DNA from: Haliea sp. E1-2-M8
GTDB taxonomy: Bacteria; Pseudomonadota; Gammaproteobacteria; Pseudomonadales; Halieaceae
Reading direction: 5' to 3'
NCBI RefSeq assembly: GCF_030649675.1
Contig: NZ_JAUTDR010000010.1
Location: 9,416 to 73,415, forward strand
DNA: 64,000 nucleotides
Each line of letters opens with the position of its first letter. Within the stretch, counting starts at the first letter, position 1. Below are positions 50,595 through 59,119 of this stretch, piece by piece. A program made the translations under genes and the position numbers. The notes beneath the pieces were generated by a model. The model had not been told where the DNA came from. It saw nothing but the letters and a program-made list of their open reading frames with translations, and did not search any database.

Positions 50595-51561
50595 TGAATG
50601 GGCGATTATTGTCAATTTGCTCAGTATTGCGCTTATTGGCTTGTTGGTAGCCACAGTACTGCTGGCTTCGGTAGCGCCTTTTACTGCTCGTCGCATCACT
50701 CAGTTATCTGCTGGCACGCAAAAAACGACCTTATGGTTGTTCGTGGTCACGCCTTGGGCAGTCAGTATCATCTGCATGATGCTTTTTGTGCCTTCACTGT
50801 TCCAATCAGAAAGCATGCTCTGGCTGGACCGACTAGCCCACTGGCACCATCCCTATGTGTTTTATCTGGATAGCTGGCATAGTGCGACCCTGGTGTTGTT
50901 TCTTCTAGGCATTGTTTATGTGCTGGTAAGGAATGGTCGAAAGGCTGTTCGTCATTTGAATGCTCTGGATACGCTCACGCACCTTTCTCAGGGAAAAACC
51001 GGACACTGGAATATTGGGCGCGATATTGTCGTGCTGGCATCTCAAACCCCGTCAGCGTTTACCGCCGGACTTATAAATCCGAAATGCTATGTCACGACCG
51101 GGCTTATTGAGCAGGTTTCCGCAACGGAACTGGATATCATCATCGATCACGAACGAGCGCATATCAAGCACAAAGATACACAGAAAAAGTGGCTGTTTTC
51201 GCTATTCGCGTCGCTTTACCCGAAACCGGTCGCTCGCCGTTTAAACCGATTGTTCTCGTTGGCGACCGAACAACTGGCTGATGCTCAGGTAAGCATGTCC
51301 TACTGCACCTTGGACATTGCTCAGACTCTGGTCAAGGCTGCCAGAATTCAGCGCTTCTTTGCGGGCAAGTTGCACCCTGCCATGGTGAGTTATTTTATCG
51401 CGGACGATGTTGATTTACGTGTCAGGACCCTCGTTGTCCCGCAGAGGTTTCGATCGTTCCCCTGGGGTTTCTGTCTGTTGGCCATGGCGTTAACCACGAT
51501 ATTGTCAACCATGGGGATTGATGCCCTGCATCACCTGATCGAAGCGGTTTTTTCCCACTAA
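50584..51561 (+). CDS. short M56-family (BlaR1-like) membrane metallopeptidase without a sensor domain
   Basis: A 325-residue membrane protein. Three N-terminal hydrophobic segments precede a zinc protease domain: SAFTAGLINPKCYVTTGLIE, the zinc motif His189-Glu-Arg-Ala-His193 in DHERAHIKHKD, and a third-ligand region TEQLADAQ. The chain ends soon after a fourth membrane helix (SFPWGFCLLAMALTTI). BlaR1 and MecR1 are about 585-600 residues and carry a penicillin-binding sensor at the C terminus, which is absent here. The signal must therefore be read by the protease itself or another protein; a metal is the likely inducer. Confidence 0.88.
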   Translation: MLINEWAIIVNLLSIALIGLLVATVLLASVAPFTARRITQLSAGTQKTTLWLFVVTPWAVSIICMMLFVPSLFQSESMLWLDRLAHWHHPYVFYLDSWHSATLVLFLLGIVYVLVRNGRKAVRHLNALDTLTHLSQGKTGHWNIGRDIVVLASQTPSAFTAGLINPKCYVTTGLIEQVSATELDIIIDHERAHIKHKDTQKKWLFSLFASLYPKPVARRLNRLFSLATEQLADAQVSMSYCTLDIAQTLVKAARIQRFFAGKLHPAMVSYFIADDVDLRVRTLVVPQRFRSFPWGFCLLAMALTTILSTMGIDALHHLIEAVFSH

Positions 51562-51588
51562 TTTTTACTGAAAAGAAAGGGCTGATTA

Positions 51589-52902
51589 ATGAGTCTGCGC
51601 GATATCGATGTGCAAAAAATACCGACTGCCAGTCGGTTTTATGGGCGATTCCTGACACCGACCTATTCTGTGTTCTTTGTCGGCGTCGCATGCCTGCTGG
51701 CGTCGACCGTCAATGCTCAGAGCGTTTCACAACAGACCATATTATCGCTGGATCAAGCGGTCCACCGTACGCTGGAGCAACACCCGCAGTTGGGTGTTTT
51801 CCTGCATAGACGAGAAGCGTACCAGGGTCTGGTTGAACAAGTCGGCGTGGGCGAACGCCCAAACGTCAGCGTGATGGTAGAAGACTTTGGAGGCAATGGC
51901 GATCACAACGGTCTTGGCGGCGCTCAGTCCACGTTGTCCATAAGTTGGATCACTCAGAATGCTCGAATTGATCAGCGCATTCAATCTGCGCGGGTTGCTG
52001 CCAGTCAGGTTGACATCGAGCAGGAAGTCACTGCGCTTGATCTATCTGCCCAGACAGCTCGGTTATTCGTTCAGGCGCTGGTCGAAGAACAGCGCTTAAC
52101 ACTTGCAAAGAAAGCAATACAACAGGCGAGAGACGCTGTCGCCACCATTCAAAAGCGAGTCGAAGTTGGCAAGAGCCCGGAGTTTGAGCGCCTTCAGGCC
52201 GAAGTAGAGTTGGCTCAACGGGAACTGGAGGCTGAAGACCTGCAACACGTGCTTAGCTCAACGCGTTACCAGTTGGCTGCACAATGGGGTGGTGAGCGCG
52301 ATGGTTTTCGGTTGGAGGGCGAGCTGTTCAAAGCCCCAGCCGTCGGTAGTGTTGATCAGCAACTTGCCCGGCTCAAACAAAACCCCGCACTGACCTTGTT
52401 AGCTACACAGAAGCGTATTGCGGAATCAGAGATAGAACTGGCGCGAATCGAGGCCAAGCCGCAATGGCAATTTTCAGTAGGTGTTCGGCGTTTTGAGGCA
52501 ACGGATGATTTTGGCATGATCGCAGGCGTTTCGGTGCCACTGGGAAAAGATCGCAGTAGCGCCGGAAAAATCAGAAGCCTTCTGGCAAAACAGGGCGAAT
52601 ACGACAGCGAATCCGCGGCACTGAAGCGCCAACTGGGTACGCAGCTTTACGTCCTGCTTCAGGAAATCAACCACAGTCAACATGTGATACAAACTCTTCA
52701 AGAACAGATTATCCCTATCTTAAGCAGCGCTCAGGCCCAGGCCGGTCAGGCCTATGAGACCGGCCAGCTGGGCTATCAGCAGTGGACTGCCATCCTGAAT
52801 AAAAAGCTGGGGGCGCAACAGGATCTGTTAAGCGCCTTCGAAGCGATCCATTTGCAGCATATTGAACTGCAACGCCTTACCGGCACAACACTGACATTTT
52901 AA
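51589..52902 (+). CDS. TolC-family outer-membrane channel of a metal efflux system (CzcC-like)
   Basis: The 437-residue precursor has a signal region ending in LASTVNAQS near residue 44, then the typical OEP pattern of two repeats of long helices (ALDLSAQTARLFVQALVEEQRLTLAKKA; LLSAFEAIHLQHIELQRLTG). It should form a trimeric channel for the CzcB/CzcA-like proteins downstream. The N-terminal 40 residues before the hydrophobic segment are unusually long and include the operator palindrome; a GTG at 51670 is a shorter alternative start. Confidence 0.88.
   Translation: MSLRDIDVQKIPTASRFYGRFLTPTYSVFFVGVACLLASTVNAQSVSQQTILSLDQAVHRTLEQHPQLGVFLHRREAYQGLVEQVGVGERPNVSVMVEDFGGNGDHNGLGGAQSTLSISWITQNARIDQRIQSARVAASQVDIEQEVTALDLSAQTARLFVQALVEEQRLTLAKKAIQQARDAVATIQKRVEVGKSPEFERLQAEVELAQRELEAEDLQHVLSSTRYQLAAQWGGERDGFRLEGELFKAPAVGSVDQQLARLKQNPALTLLATQKRIAESEIELARIEAKPQWQFSVGVRRFEATDDFGMIAGVSVPLGKDRSSAGKIRSLLAKQGEYDSESAALKRQLGTQLYVLLQEINHSQHVIQTLQEQIIPILSSAQAQAGQAYETGQLGYQQWTAILNKKLGAQQDLLSAFEAIHLQHIELQRLTGTTLTF
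51614..51640. promoter_or_regulatory. second copy of the palindromic operator
   Basis: ACCGAC-TGCCA-GTCGGT at 51621-51637. Read on the minus strand, the core and A/T flanks match the site at 50131-50154 except in the central bases. It lies 32 bases inside the TolC-like open frame, counted from the ATG at 51589. Confidence 0.7.
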
Positions 52903-52915
52903 GGACGCTGAAGCC

Positions 52916-54166
52916 GTGAGAGATACGATTATGAACCCTTATACCTATCGTCTCGTACTGGTGTGCCAGCTGGTGCTGGGTGCACTGTTGCTACCGTCAA
53001 TCGCCGCCGCCGCATCGGGGCCGGAGGTTCAGGAGGCCGAGCCCGAAAAGGGGCCGCATGCAGGCCGGATGTTGCGTGATGGCGACTTTGCCATTGAGCT
53101 GGCCATTTTTGAAACTGGCGTGCCACCGGAGTTTCGGGTATGGGTTACCAACAACGGTGAACCGGTTGCACCCGCCGCGGTGGAACTACGGGTGCAACTC
53201 ACACGCCTGGGCAATGTGGTGGACGACATCGGCTTCCGGGCCGAAGACGATTACCTGCGCGGCGATACGGTGATTTATGAACCGCACTCCTTTGTGGTTA
53301 CGCTGACGGCAGCACACCAGGGCAAAACCCATCGCTGGGAATACGACAACTTTGAAGGCCGCACCCTTATTGCTGATCCCGTCGCCGATGCCATGAGCAT
53401 TAGCACAGAAACCGCTGGTGTCGCGACCTTGCATCAGATCATTCGGGTTTACGGTACGCTGGTGCTGCCTCCGGATGCGAAACGGCAGATTCAGGCCCGT
53501 TTCGACGGTGAGGTCAAACAGATGCACGTCAAGCTGGGGGATCAGGTCAGCAAGGGCCAGGCGCTGGTCACTATCGAAAGTAACGAGAGTTTGAAAACCT
53601 ACCAGATCACCGCACCGATGGACGGTGTCATCAGTCAGCAGTTCGCCAGTACTGGAGAACAGAGCGCAGGACGCACATTACTGGAAATCACTCGTACCGG
53701 TACTCTGTTGGCTGAACTGGCTGTCTACCCGATGGATAGGCCCAAAGTAAAAGCAAAGTCCCCGGTTACGCTGACAATCAACGGGTTCGAAGAGCCGCTC
53801 ACCAGCACAATCCGTGGATCAAAGACCGGCCTGCGCGATGATCAGGCCCGACTGTTTCTGGCCGAGGTCGATAACACCGACGGTTTATTGAGTGAGGGCT
53901 TGTTTATCACCGGCGATATCGAAGTCGATACCTTTACCGTGCCGCTGGCAGTGAAGCGCGCCGGTTTACAAAGCTTCCGGGATTTCACCGTGGTCTATGC
54001 CAAGGTGGGTGAGGAGTATGAAGTCAGGATGCTGGAGCTGGGACGTGAAGCCGGCCCCTGGGTGGAAGTGCTGGGTGGACTGGAGCCCGGCACTGTGTAC
54101 GTGACCGAGAACAGCTACATCATCAAAGCTGATATTGAAAAATCCGGCGCGTCACACGACCACTAG
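52916..54166 (+). CDS. periplasmic adaptor of a heavy-metal RND system (CzcB/CusB-like)
   Basis: A 416-residue adaptor with a signal peptide ending in PSIAAAAS. The N-terminal GPHAGRMLRDGDFAIELAIFE domain is characteristic of CzcB-like adaptors. The lipoyl halves are GEVKQMHVKLGDQVSKGQALVTIES and APMDGVISQQFASTGEQ, with only a short hairpin between them, as in metal-type adaptors. The C terminus is His-rich (SHDH). ATG 52931 is an alternative start five codons in. It sits between channel and pump genes. Confidence 0.9.
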   Translation: MRDTIMNPYTYRLVLVCQLVLGALLLPSIAAAASGPEVQEAEPEKGPHAGRMLRDGDFAIELAIFETGVPPEFRVWVTNNGEPVAPAAVELRVQLTRLGNVVDDIGFRAEDDYLRGDTVIYEPHSFVVTLTAAHQGKTHRWEYDNFEGRTLIADPVADAMSISTETAGVATLHQIIRVYGTLVLPPDAKRQIQARFDGEVKQMHVKLGDQVSKGQALVTIESNESLKTYQITAPMDGVISQQFASTGEQSAGRTLLEITRTGTLLAELAVYPMDRPKVKAKSPVTLTINGFEEPLTSTIRGSKTGLRDDQARLFLAEVDNTDGLLSEGLFITGDIEVDTFTVPLAVKRAGLQSFRDFTVVYAKVGEEYEVRMLELGREAGPWVEVLGGLEPGTVYVTENSYIIKADIEKSGASHDH

Positions 54167-54176
54167 GAGCCCACCC

Positions 54177-57100
54177 ATGCTGGACAGGATTTTACACTTT
54201 TCAATACACCGTAGTGGTTTGGTGATTCTGCTGGTGCTGGTACTGGCGGGTCTTGGGGCCTGGAGCTTTACCAAACTGCCGATTGATGCCGTGCCCGACA
54301 TTACCAATGTACAGGTGATGATCAATACGGAAGCGCCAGGCTTTACACCACTGGAAGTGGAGCAGCGCATTTCCTACCCACTGGAAACCTCATTGGCCGG
54401 ATTACCGGGACTGGCCCATACCCGCTCGGTCTCTCGCTACGGACTGTCGCAGGTGGTGGCGATTTTCAGCGATGACACCGATATCTATTTTGCCCGGCAG
54501 CTGGTTAACGAACGATTGTCAGCCGCCCGCTCGGAGCTGCCGAATGGGTTGGAGCCCGAGATGGGGCCCATTGCCACCGGCCTCGGCGAAATCTTTATGT
54601 TCACGGTGGATATTGAACCCGGCGCAAGCAGTGCCGACGGCGATCCCATCACTCCCATGGACTTGCGAGCGGTGCACGACTGGATTATCCGCCCGCAACT
54701 CATGCGCGTACCCGGTGTGGTGGAAGTCAACCCGATCGGTGGGTATGAGCGCGAGATTCTGGTGGCTTTTGATCCCGCTCGATTATTGGCCCACGGGCTG
54801 ACCCAGGCCGATGTGGTGGCGGCGATTAATGCCAACAACGTCAATCAGGGTGCGGCATTTATCGAGCGCCATGGGGCCCAGCTGCTGATCCGCATTCCCG
54901 GACAGGCTGAAGCCATCGAGGATATTGGCCGGATTCCACTATCCACCCAGAACGGTGCGCCACTGAGAGTGGCGGATGTGGCGGAGGTCAGCGAAGGTCA
55001 GGGACTGCGCACGGGCGCGGCGACCCAGAATGGCCGCGAAGTGGTCATGAGCACCGTGTTCATGCTGATCGGCGAAAACGCCCGTACCGTAGCCAATGCG
55101 GTGGCGATAAAGCTGCAGGAGGTCAATCAGAACCTGCCCCAAGGAGTGGTTGCCACGGCGGTTTATGATCGCACTAAACTGGTGGATAAAACCCTGACCA
55201 CAGTACAGACCAACCTGGCCGAGGGGGCCCTGCTGGTCATCGTCATTTTATTTCTGTTTTTGGGTAATATCCGTGCAGCTTTCCTGACTGCGCTGGTGAT
55301 TCCTTTTGCCATGTTGATGACCATCACCGGGATGGTGCAAACGCGAGTCAGCGCCAACCTTATGAGTCTCGGTGCACTGGATTTTGGTCTGTTGGTCGAT
55401 GGTGCCATCATCATTGTGGAAAACTGTCTGCGGCGATTGAGTCAAGCCAGTACAGCCAATCGTGTACTGGCCGTACGTGAACGACTTGACGTGGTATTTG
55501 AAGCGACCAGGGAGGTCATTCGTCCCGCCCTGTTTGGTGTGTTTATCATCACCGTGGTCTATCTGCCTATATTCGCGTTGGAAGGCGTGGAGGGAAAAAT
55601 GTTCCATCCCATGGCTATTACTGTGGTCATTGCCCTTCTCAGCGCCATGTTGCTCTCCATCACCTTTGTCCCGGCGGCCATTGCTTTGTTGTTCAAAAAG
55701 CCCGTTCAGGAAAAGCACAATCCGATTATTCACGCTGCCGCATCCGCGTATCAGCCAGCGTTGCACTGGGTGCTGCAATACCGGGGGCTGGTGGTAGGGC
55801 TGGCCACACTGCTGGTGATCATCAGTGGCTTTGGTGCCACCCGACTGGGCACCGAATTCGCTCCCAATCTGGATGAAGGGGATATTGCCATGCACGCGCT
55901 GCGTATCCCCGGGACTTCATTGAGTCAGTCCATTGCCCTGCAGGAAGCCCTGGAAGAGCGCATCAAGGAGCTTCCGGAAGTAGAGCGTGTGTTCGCCAAA
56001 ATCGGAACGGCCGATGTGGCAACGGATGCTGTGCCTCCCAGTGTGGCGGATAACTTTATTATTCTAAAACCAAGGGAAGAGTGGCCCGATCCCGACAAGC
56101 CCAAAACACAGATTGTGAGCGAACTGGACACTCTGGTGAGTGATATTCCCGGCAACCGGTACGAGTTTTTACAGCCTATTCAAATGCGCTTTAACGAGCT
56201 GTTGTCGGGTGTGCGAGCTGAGCTGGCCATAAAGGTGTTTGGTGATGACCTGGAGACGCTGGCGACACTGGGCGATGAAATCGAAGGGGCGATCAGTGCG
56301 GTAGAGGGCATTGCGGATGTACAGGTGGAGCAGACCACCGGTCTGCCCATGCTGATGATCTTGCCGAAGCTGGACAAACTGGCCCAGTACGGTATCAGCA
56401 AAATGGAGATACAGGAGCAGCTGGCGACGGCCTTTGGTGGGCGTGTTGCCGGTAAGTTCTATGAGGGCGACCGTCGTGCCGATATCGTTGTTCGGCTCGA
56501 AGAATCGTTGCGCAGTGATGTGGATGCCATGGCACGCTTACCAGTCCATCTTCCCGGCGGAATGAGTGTGCCATTGCAGGAGCTGGCTCAATTGGAGAGC
56601 GTACAAGGGGTCAATCAGGTCAACCGGGAAAACGGTAAACGCCGGGTGGTGGTAACGGCCAACGTACGGGAGCGGGACCTTGGTAGTTTTGTCGCGGATA
56701 TTAAAACCGCGATTAACGGCAGTGTGGATCTGCCCGCGGGTTACTGGGTGGAGTACGGCGGCACCTATCAGAAACTGCAGTCGGCGTCGCAGCGTCTGTC
56801 CATCGTAGTACCCGTTACGTTGCTGATGATTATCGGGCTACTGATTCTGGCTCTGGGCTCCTTCAAGGACGCAATGATCATCTTTTCCGGCGTGCCATTG
56901 GCACTGACCGGTGGGGTTGCCGCTCTAATGCTGAGAGATATTCCATTCTCCATCTCCGCCGCCGTGGGTTTTATCGCACTCTCCGGCATCGCCATCCTCA
57001 ATGGACTGGTCATGGTGTCATTTATCCGGGAACTGCTGAGGGAAAAACTGCCGCTGGACCAGGCTATTATTGACGGCGCTTTAACCCGCCTGCGCCCGGT

Positions 57101-57311
57101 ACTCACCACCGCCCTGGTTGCGTCTCTGGGCTTTGTCCCCATGGCGCTGAATACGGGGATCGGTTCTGAGGTGCAGCGCCCACTGGCCACTGTCGTGATA
57201 GGTGGGGTGATCTCATCCACGCTGCTGACACTGTTCGTCATTCCGGCCCTGTACCGGTTATTACACCGTGACGATCAACGAACTGGCCAGGAGCCTGCTC
57301 ATGCTGAGTAA
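54177..57311 (+). CDS. czcA: heavy-metal RND efflux pump CzcA-like
   Basis: A 1044-residue HME-type transporter. The ATG at 54177 is seven bases after AGGAG and overlaps nothing upstream. N terminus SIHRSGLVILLVLVLAGLGAW; the helix 4 motif DFGLLVDGAIIIVEN has both aspartates and the glutamate essential in CzcA (Zn/Co/Cd type), unlike CusA. The repeats, TM segments and a conserved RLRPVLTTALVASLGFVP complete it. It probably exports Zn, Co, Ni or Cd; the exact metal cannot be read from sequence. Confidence 0.93.
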   Translation: MLDRILHFSIHRSGLVILLVLVLAGLGAWSFTKLPIDAVPDITNVQVMINTEAPGFTPLEVEQRISYPLETSLAGLPGLAHTRSVSRYGLSQVVAIFSDDTDIYFARQLVNERLSAARSELPNGLEPEMGPIATGLGEIFMFTVDIEPGASSADGDPITPMDLRAVHDWIIRPQLMRVPGVVEVNPIGGYEREILVAFDPARLLAHGLTQADVVAAINANNVNQGAAFIERHGAQLLIRIPGQAEAIEDIGRIPLSTQNGAPLRVADVAEVSEGQGLRTGAATQNGREVVMSTVFMLIGENARTVANAVAIKLQEVNQNLPQGVVATAVYDRTKLVDKTLTTVQTNLAEGALLVIVILFLFLGNIRAAFLTALVIPFAMLMTITGMVQTRVSANLMSLGALDFGLLVDGAIIIVENCLRRLSQASTANRVLAVRERLDVVFEATREVIRPALFGVFIITVVYLPIFALEGVEGKMFHPMAITVVIALLSAMLLSITFVPAAIALLFKKPVQEKHNPIIHAAASAYQPALHWVLQYRGLVVGLATLLVIISGFGATRLGTEFAPNLDEGDIAMHALRIPGTSLSQSIALQEALEERIKELPEVERVFAKIGTADVATDAVPPSVADNFIILKPREEWPDPDKPKTQIVSELDTLVSDIPGNRYEFLQPIQMRFNELLSGVRAELAIKVFGDDLETLATLGDEIEGAISAVEGIADVQVEQTTGLPMLMILPKLDKLAQYGISKMEIQEQLATAFGGRVAGKFYEGDRRADIVVRLEESLRSDVDAMARLPVHLPGGMSVPLQELAQLESVQGVNQVNRENGKRRVVVTANVRERDLGSFVADIKTAINGSVDLPAGYWVEYGGTYQKLQSASQRLSIVVPVTLLMIIGLLILALGSFKDAMIIFSGVPLALTGGVAALMLRDIPFSISAAVGFIALSGIAILNGLVMVSFIRELLREKLPLDQAIIDGALTRLRPVLTTALVASLGFVPMALNTGIGSEVQRPLATVVIGGVISSTLLTLFVIPALYRLLHRDDQRTGQEPAHAE

Positions 57312-58002
57312 CAGTGATCGCACCTACCGGGTACTTCTCTTGTTGGTACTAACCCTGGTATCCGCCAACGCCCTGGCCCATGGCGTTGATGATAGTACCC
57401 GAAGTTTTCTGCAGCAGAATACCGGTGTTCAGTTTGTACCGTTTCTGTATATCGGTGCCAAGCATATGCTGACCGGCTATGACCATCTGCTGTTTCTGGT
57501 TGGGGTCATCTTCTTTCTGTATAAAAGCCGGGATGTGTTGCTGTACGTGACCATGTTCACCATAGGCCACAGCCTAACGCTATTATGGGGCGTCCTCGGC
57601 AGCATAGAGGTTAATGCGTATCTGATTGATGCCATTATTGGATTGTCAGTGGTGTACAAGGGCTTTGATAACCTGGGTGGTTTCAAACGGATCCTGGGCT
57701 GGCAACCGGATACCCGTGGGGCGGTGCTGATTTTTGGCTTGTTTCATGGCTTTGGACTAGCCACCAAGCTTCAGGAGTTTCAATTGCCCGAGCAGGGGCT
57801 CCTGACTAATCTGCTGGCGTTCAATATCGGTGTAGAACTCGGGCAGTTAGCGGCTCTGGTCTTTATCCTGATTGCGATTAATTTCTGGCGCCGGTTACCG
57901 TCATTTGAACGATTTGCGACGCTCACCAATACCTTGTTGATGAGCGCAGGGTTAATGCTGATGGGTTATCAGCTCACCGGTTTCACCTTACAGTACTTAT
58001 GA
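57301..58002 (+). CDS. HupE/UreJ-family membrane protein
   Basis: From the ATG at 57301, which has AGGAG seven bases upstream, the protein is 233 residues; the first GTG at 57268 lacks one. A signal-like segment is followed by a periplasmic HGVDDSTRSFLQQ region and about six helices with GAKHMLTGYDHLLFLVGV, FTIGHSLTLL and FGLFHGFGLATKL, the histidine-rich motifs of HupE/UreJ nickel or cobalt permease-like proteins. It overlaps czcA by 11 bases, so it is translated with the efflux genes. Confidence 0.87.
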   Translation: MLSNSDRTYRVLLLLVLTLVSANALAHGVDDSTRSFLQQNTGVQFVPFLYIGAKHMLTGYDHLLFLVGVIFFLYKSRDVLLYVTMFTIGHSLTLLWGVLGSIEVNAYLIDAIIGLSVVYKGFDNLGGFKRILGWQPDTRGAVLIFGLFHGFGLATKLQEFQLPEQGLLTNLLAFNIGVELGQLAALVFILIAINFWRRLPSFERFATLTNTLLMSAGLMLMGYQLTGFTLQYL

Positions 58003-58013
58003 CGAGAGGTAAT

Positions 58014-58541
58014 ATGCAACACACCGTAAGTTTAACCGCCCTGGTCAAGGCATCTCTGGCAGCGATATTGATAGCCGCGATTGCGCTGGTGACCTTTATT
58101 TTGCCCGCTGAATACAATATCGATCCCACGGGGGTCGGCCACAAGCTCGGCCTCACCCTGTTGGCTGAAGCCGCGGAAGCCAGCCCGGCTCCACCCCAAG
58201 CTAAGATCAGCCGTGCTGCCTCGAAACAAGTAATAGAAATCACCGTCCCTGCCGGCAAGGGTATCGAATATAAATTTCATATGAACCAGTATGACAAACT
58301 GTCTTATGAATGGATGACCGACGGCGATCCTCTGTACTTCGATCTTCACGGCGAGCCTGAAGGCGACACCACTGGTTATTTTGAAAGCTACGCCATTGCC
58401 ACCCTGGATAGCATGAAAGGCAGTTTTACTGCCCCCTTTAGCGGCTCACACGGTTGGTACTGGAATAACACCAGTGACGAAGCTGTAGCTGTTCAGATCA
58501 TCGTCAACGGACAATTTCAAATCATCGGTTTAAACCCTTAA
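58014..58541 (+). CDS. membrane-anchored periplasmic protein linked to metal efflux
   Basis: A 175-residue protein with one N-terminal membrane helix (VKASLAAILIAAIALVTFIL) followed by PAEYNIDPTGVGHKLGL, a stretch found in the 'transmembrane anchor' proteins beside CzcA/HupE genes. The periplasmic part has IEITVPAGKGIEYKFHMNQ and SGSHGWYWNNTSDEAV, resembling a small beta-sandwich. ATG 58014 is preferred over 57999 because AGAGG lies five bases upstream. Function is unknown. Confidence 0.8.
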   Translation: MQHTVSLTALVKASLAAILIAAIALVTFILPAEYNIDPTGVGHKLGLTLLAEAAEASPAPPQAKISRAASKQVIEITVPAGKGIEYKFHMNQYDKLSYEWMTDGDPLYFDLHGEPEGDTTGYFESYAIATLDSMKGSFTAPFSGSHGWYWNNTSDEAVAVQIIVNGQFQIIGLNP

Positions 58542-58568
58542 ACACTTATATCCTCACAGGAGCACACC

Positions 58569-58904
58569 ATGAAACTGTTTTTTTGCGCAATACTTTTACT
58601 CACCCTGATCACTCCGGCCGGCGTAGTGGTGGCACATAGCGACCACGGTGTCATCAGCCCGCAATCAGCCATCCAGATCGCCAGTAAAACCGTTAGACAA
58701 ATGATCTTCAAGGACATGGGCTATAAGGCAGGTCAGCTGGATACTAGCTGGAAATCAGTGCCGATCGAAGATATTGAAGTGGTCGATGTCAGAGATGGAG
58801 TTTATGTGGTGAGTGCAACCAACAAAGAAACAATGGGATCTGTGTATTTCAAAATAGCTGCGAACGGGAAGGTGCTGGAAGCTCGAGATACCAACAGTTT
58901 TTAG
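58569..58904 (+). CDS. small periplasmic PepSY-like protein
   Basis: A 111-residue precursor with a signal peptide ending in GVVVAHS. The mature part begins SDHGVISPQSAIQIA, which is histidine-containing and could bind metal, and ends with VYFKIAANGKVLEAR, like the last strand of PepSY domains. AGGAG is seven bases before the ATG. It is the last gene of the efflux transcript. A role as a periplasmic metal chaperone is an inference. Confidence 0.75.
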   Translation: MKLFFCAILLLTLITPAGVVVAHSDHGVISPQSAIQIASKTVRQMIFKDMGYKAGQLDTSWKSVPIEDIEVVDVRDGVYVVSATNKETMGSVYFKIAANGKVLEARDTNSF

Positions 58905-58909
58905 TTTTT

Positions 58910-59038
58910 ATGTTCAACGAGCTGTTCAGCCGCACAAAAAACTTTGGTGTTGGGGAGACCGAGTGGTATGTCAGCGGCCTGCAGAATAACGTGACATGCT
59001 CGTTGGCACCCTTTAACGTTACGCTGCAGGCGAAGTAA
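58910..59038 (+). other. 42-codon open frame, probably not a real gene
   Basis: An ATG at 58910 opens a frame to TAA at 59036. There is no ribosome site, and the product (MFNELFSRTKNFGVGE onward) has no recognisable family. It could be the end of a decayed gene at the right boundary of the inserted segment. Confidence 0.3.
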
Positions 59039-59053
59039 TCCAGGGTCGGTGAC

Positions 59054-59103
59054 TCCCGGGCCCGGGTCTGGGGGTGCGTATTCTCGGTGATGGCCGCCGC
59101 AAG
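59054..59103 (+). pseudogene. guaA: guaA fragment at the far end of the insertion
   Basis: Bases 59054-59090 match guaA 48957-48993 at 34 of 37 positions, and all three differences are silent third-base changes, so the frame still reads [11 protein letters not shown]. The next bases read GDGRR, as in guaA near 49134, suggesting an internal deletion. The rest of the gene is missing. Confidence 0.8.
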
Positions 59104-59119
59104 CCGGTGGAGGTCGCCG

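Noticed and set aside
50199-51561. Beta-lactam resistance regulation by BlaI and BlaR1
   Set aside because: The protease lacks the penicillin-binding sensor and no beta-lactamase is near; the downstream genes are for metal efflux.
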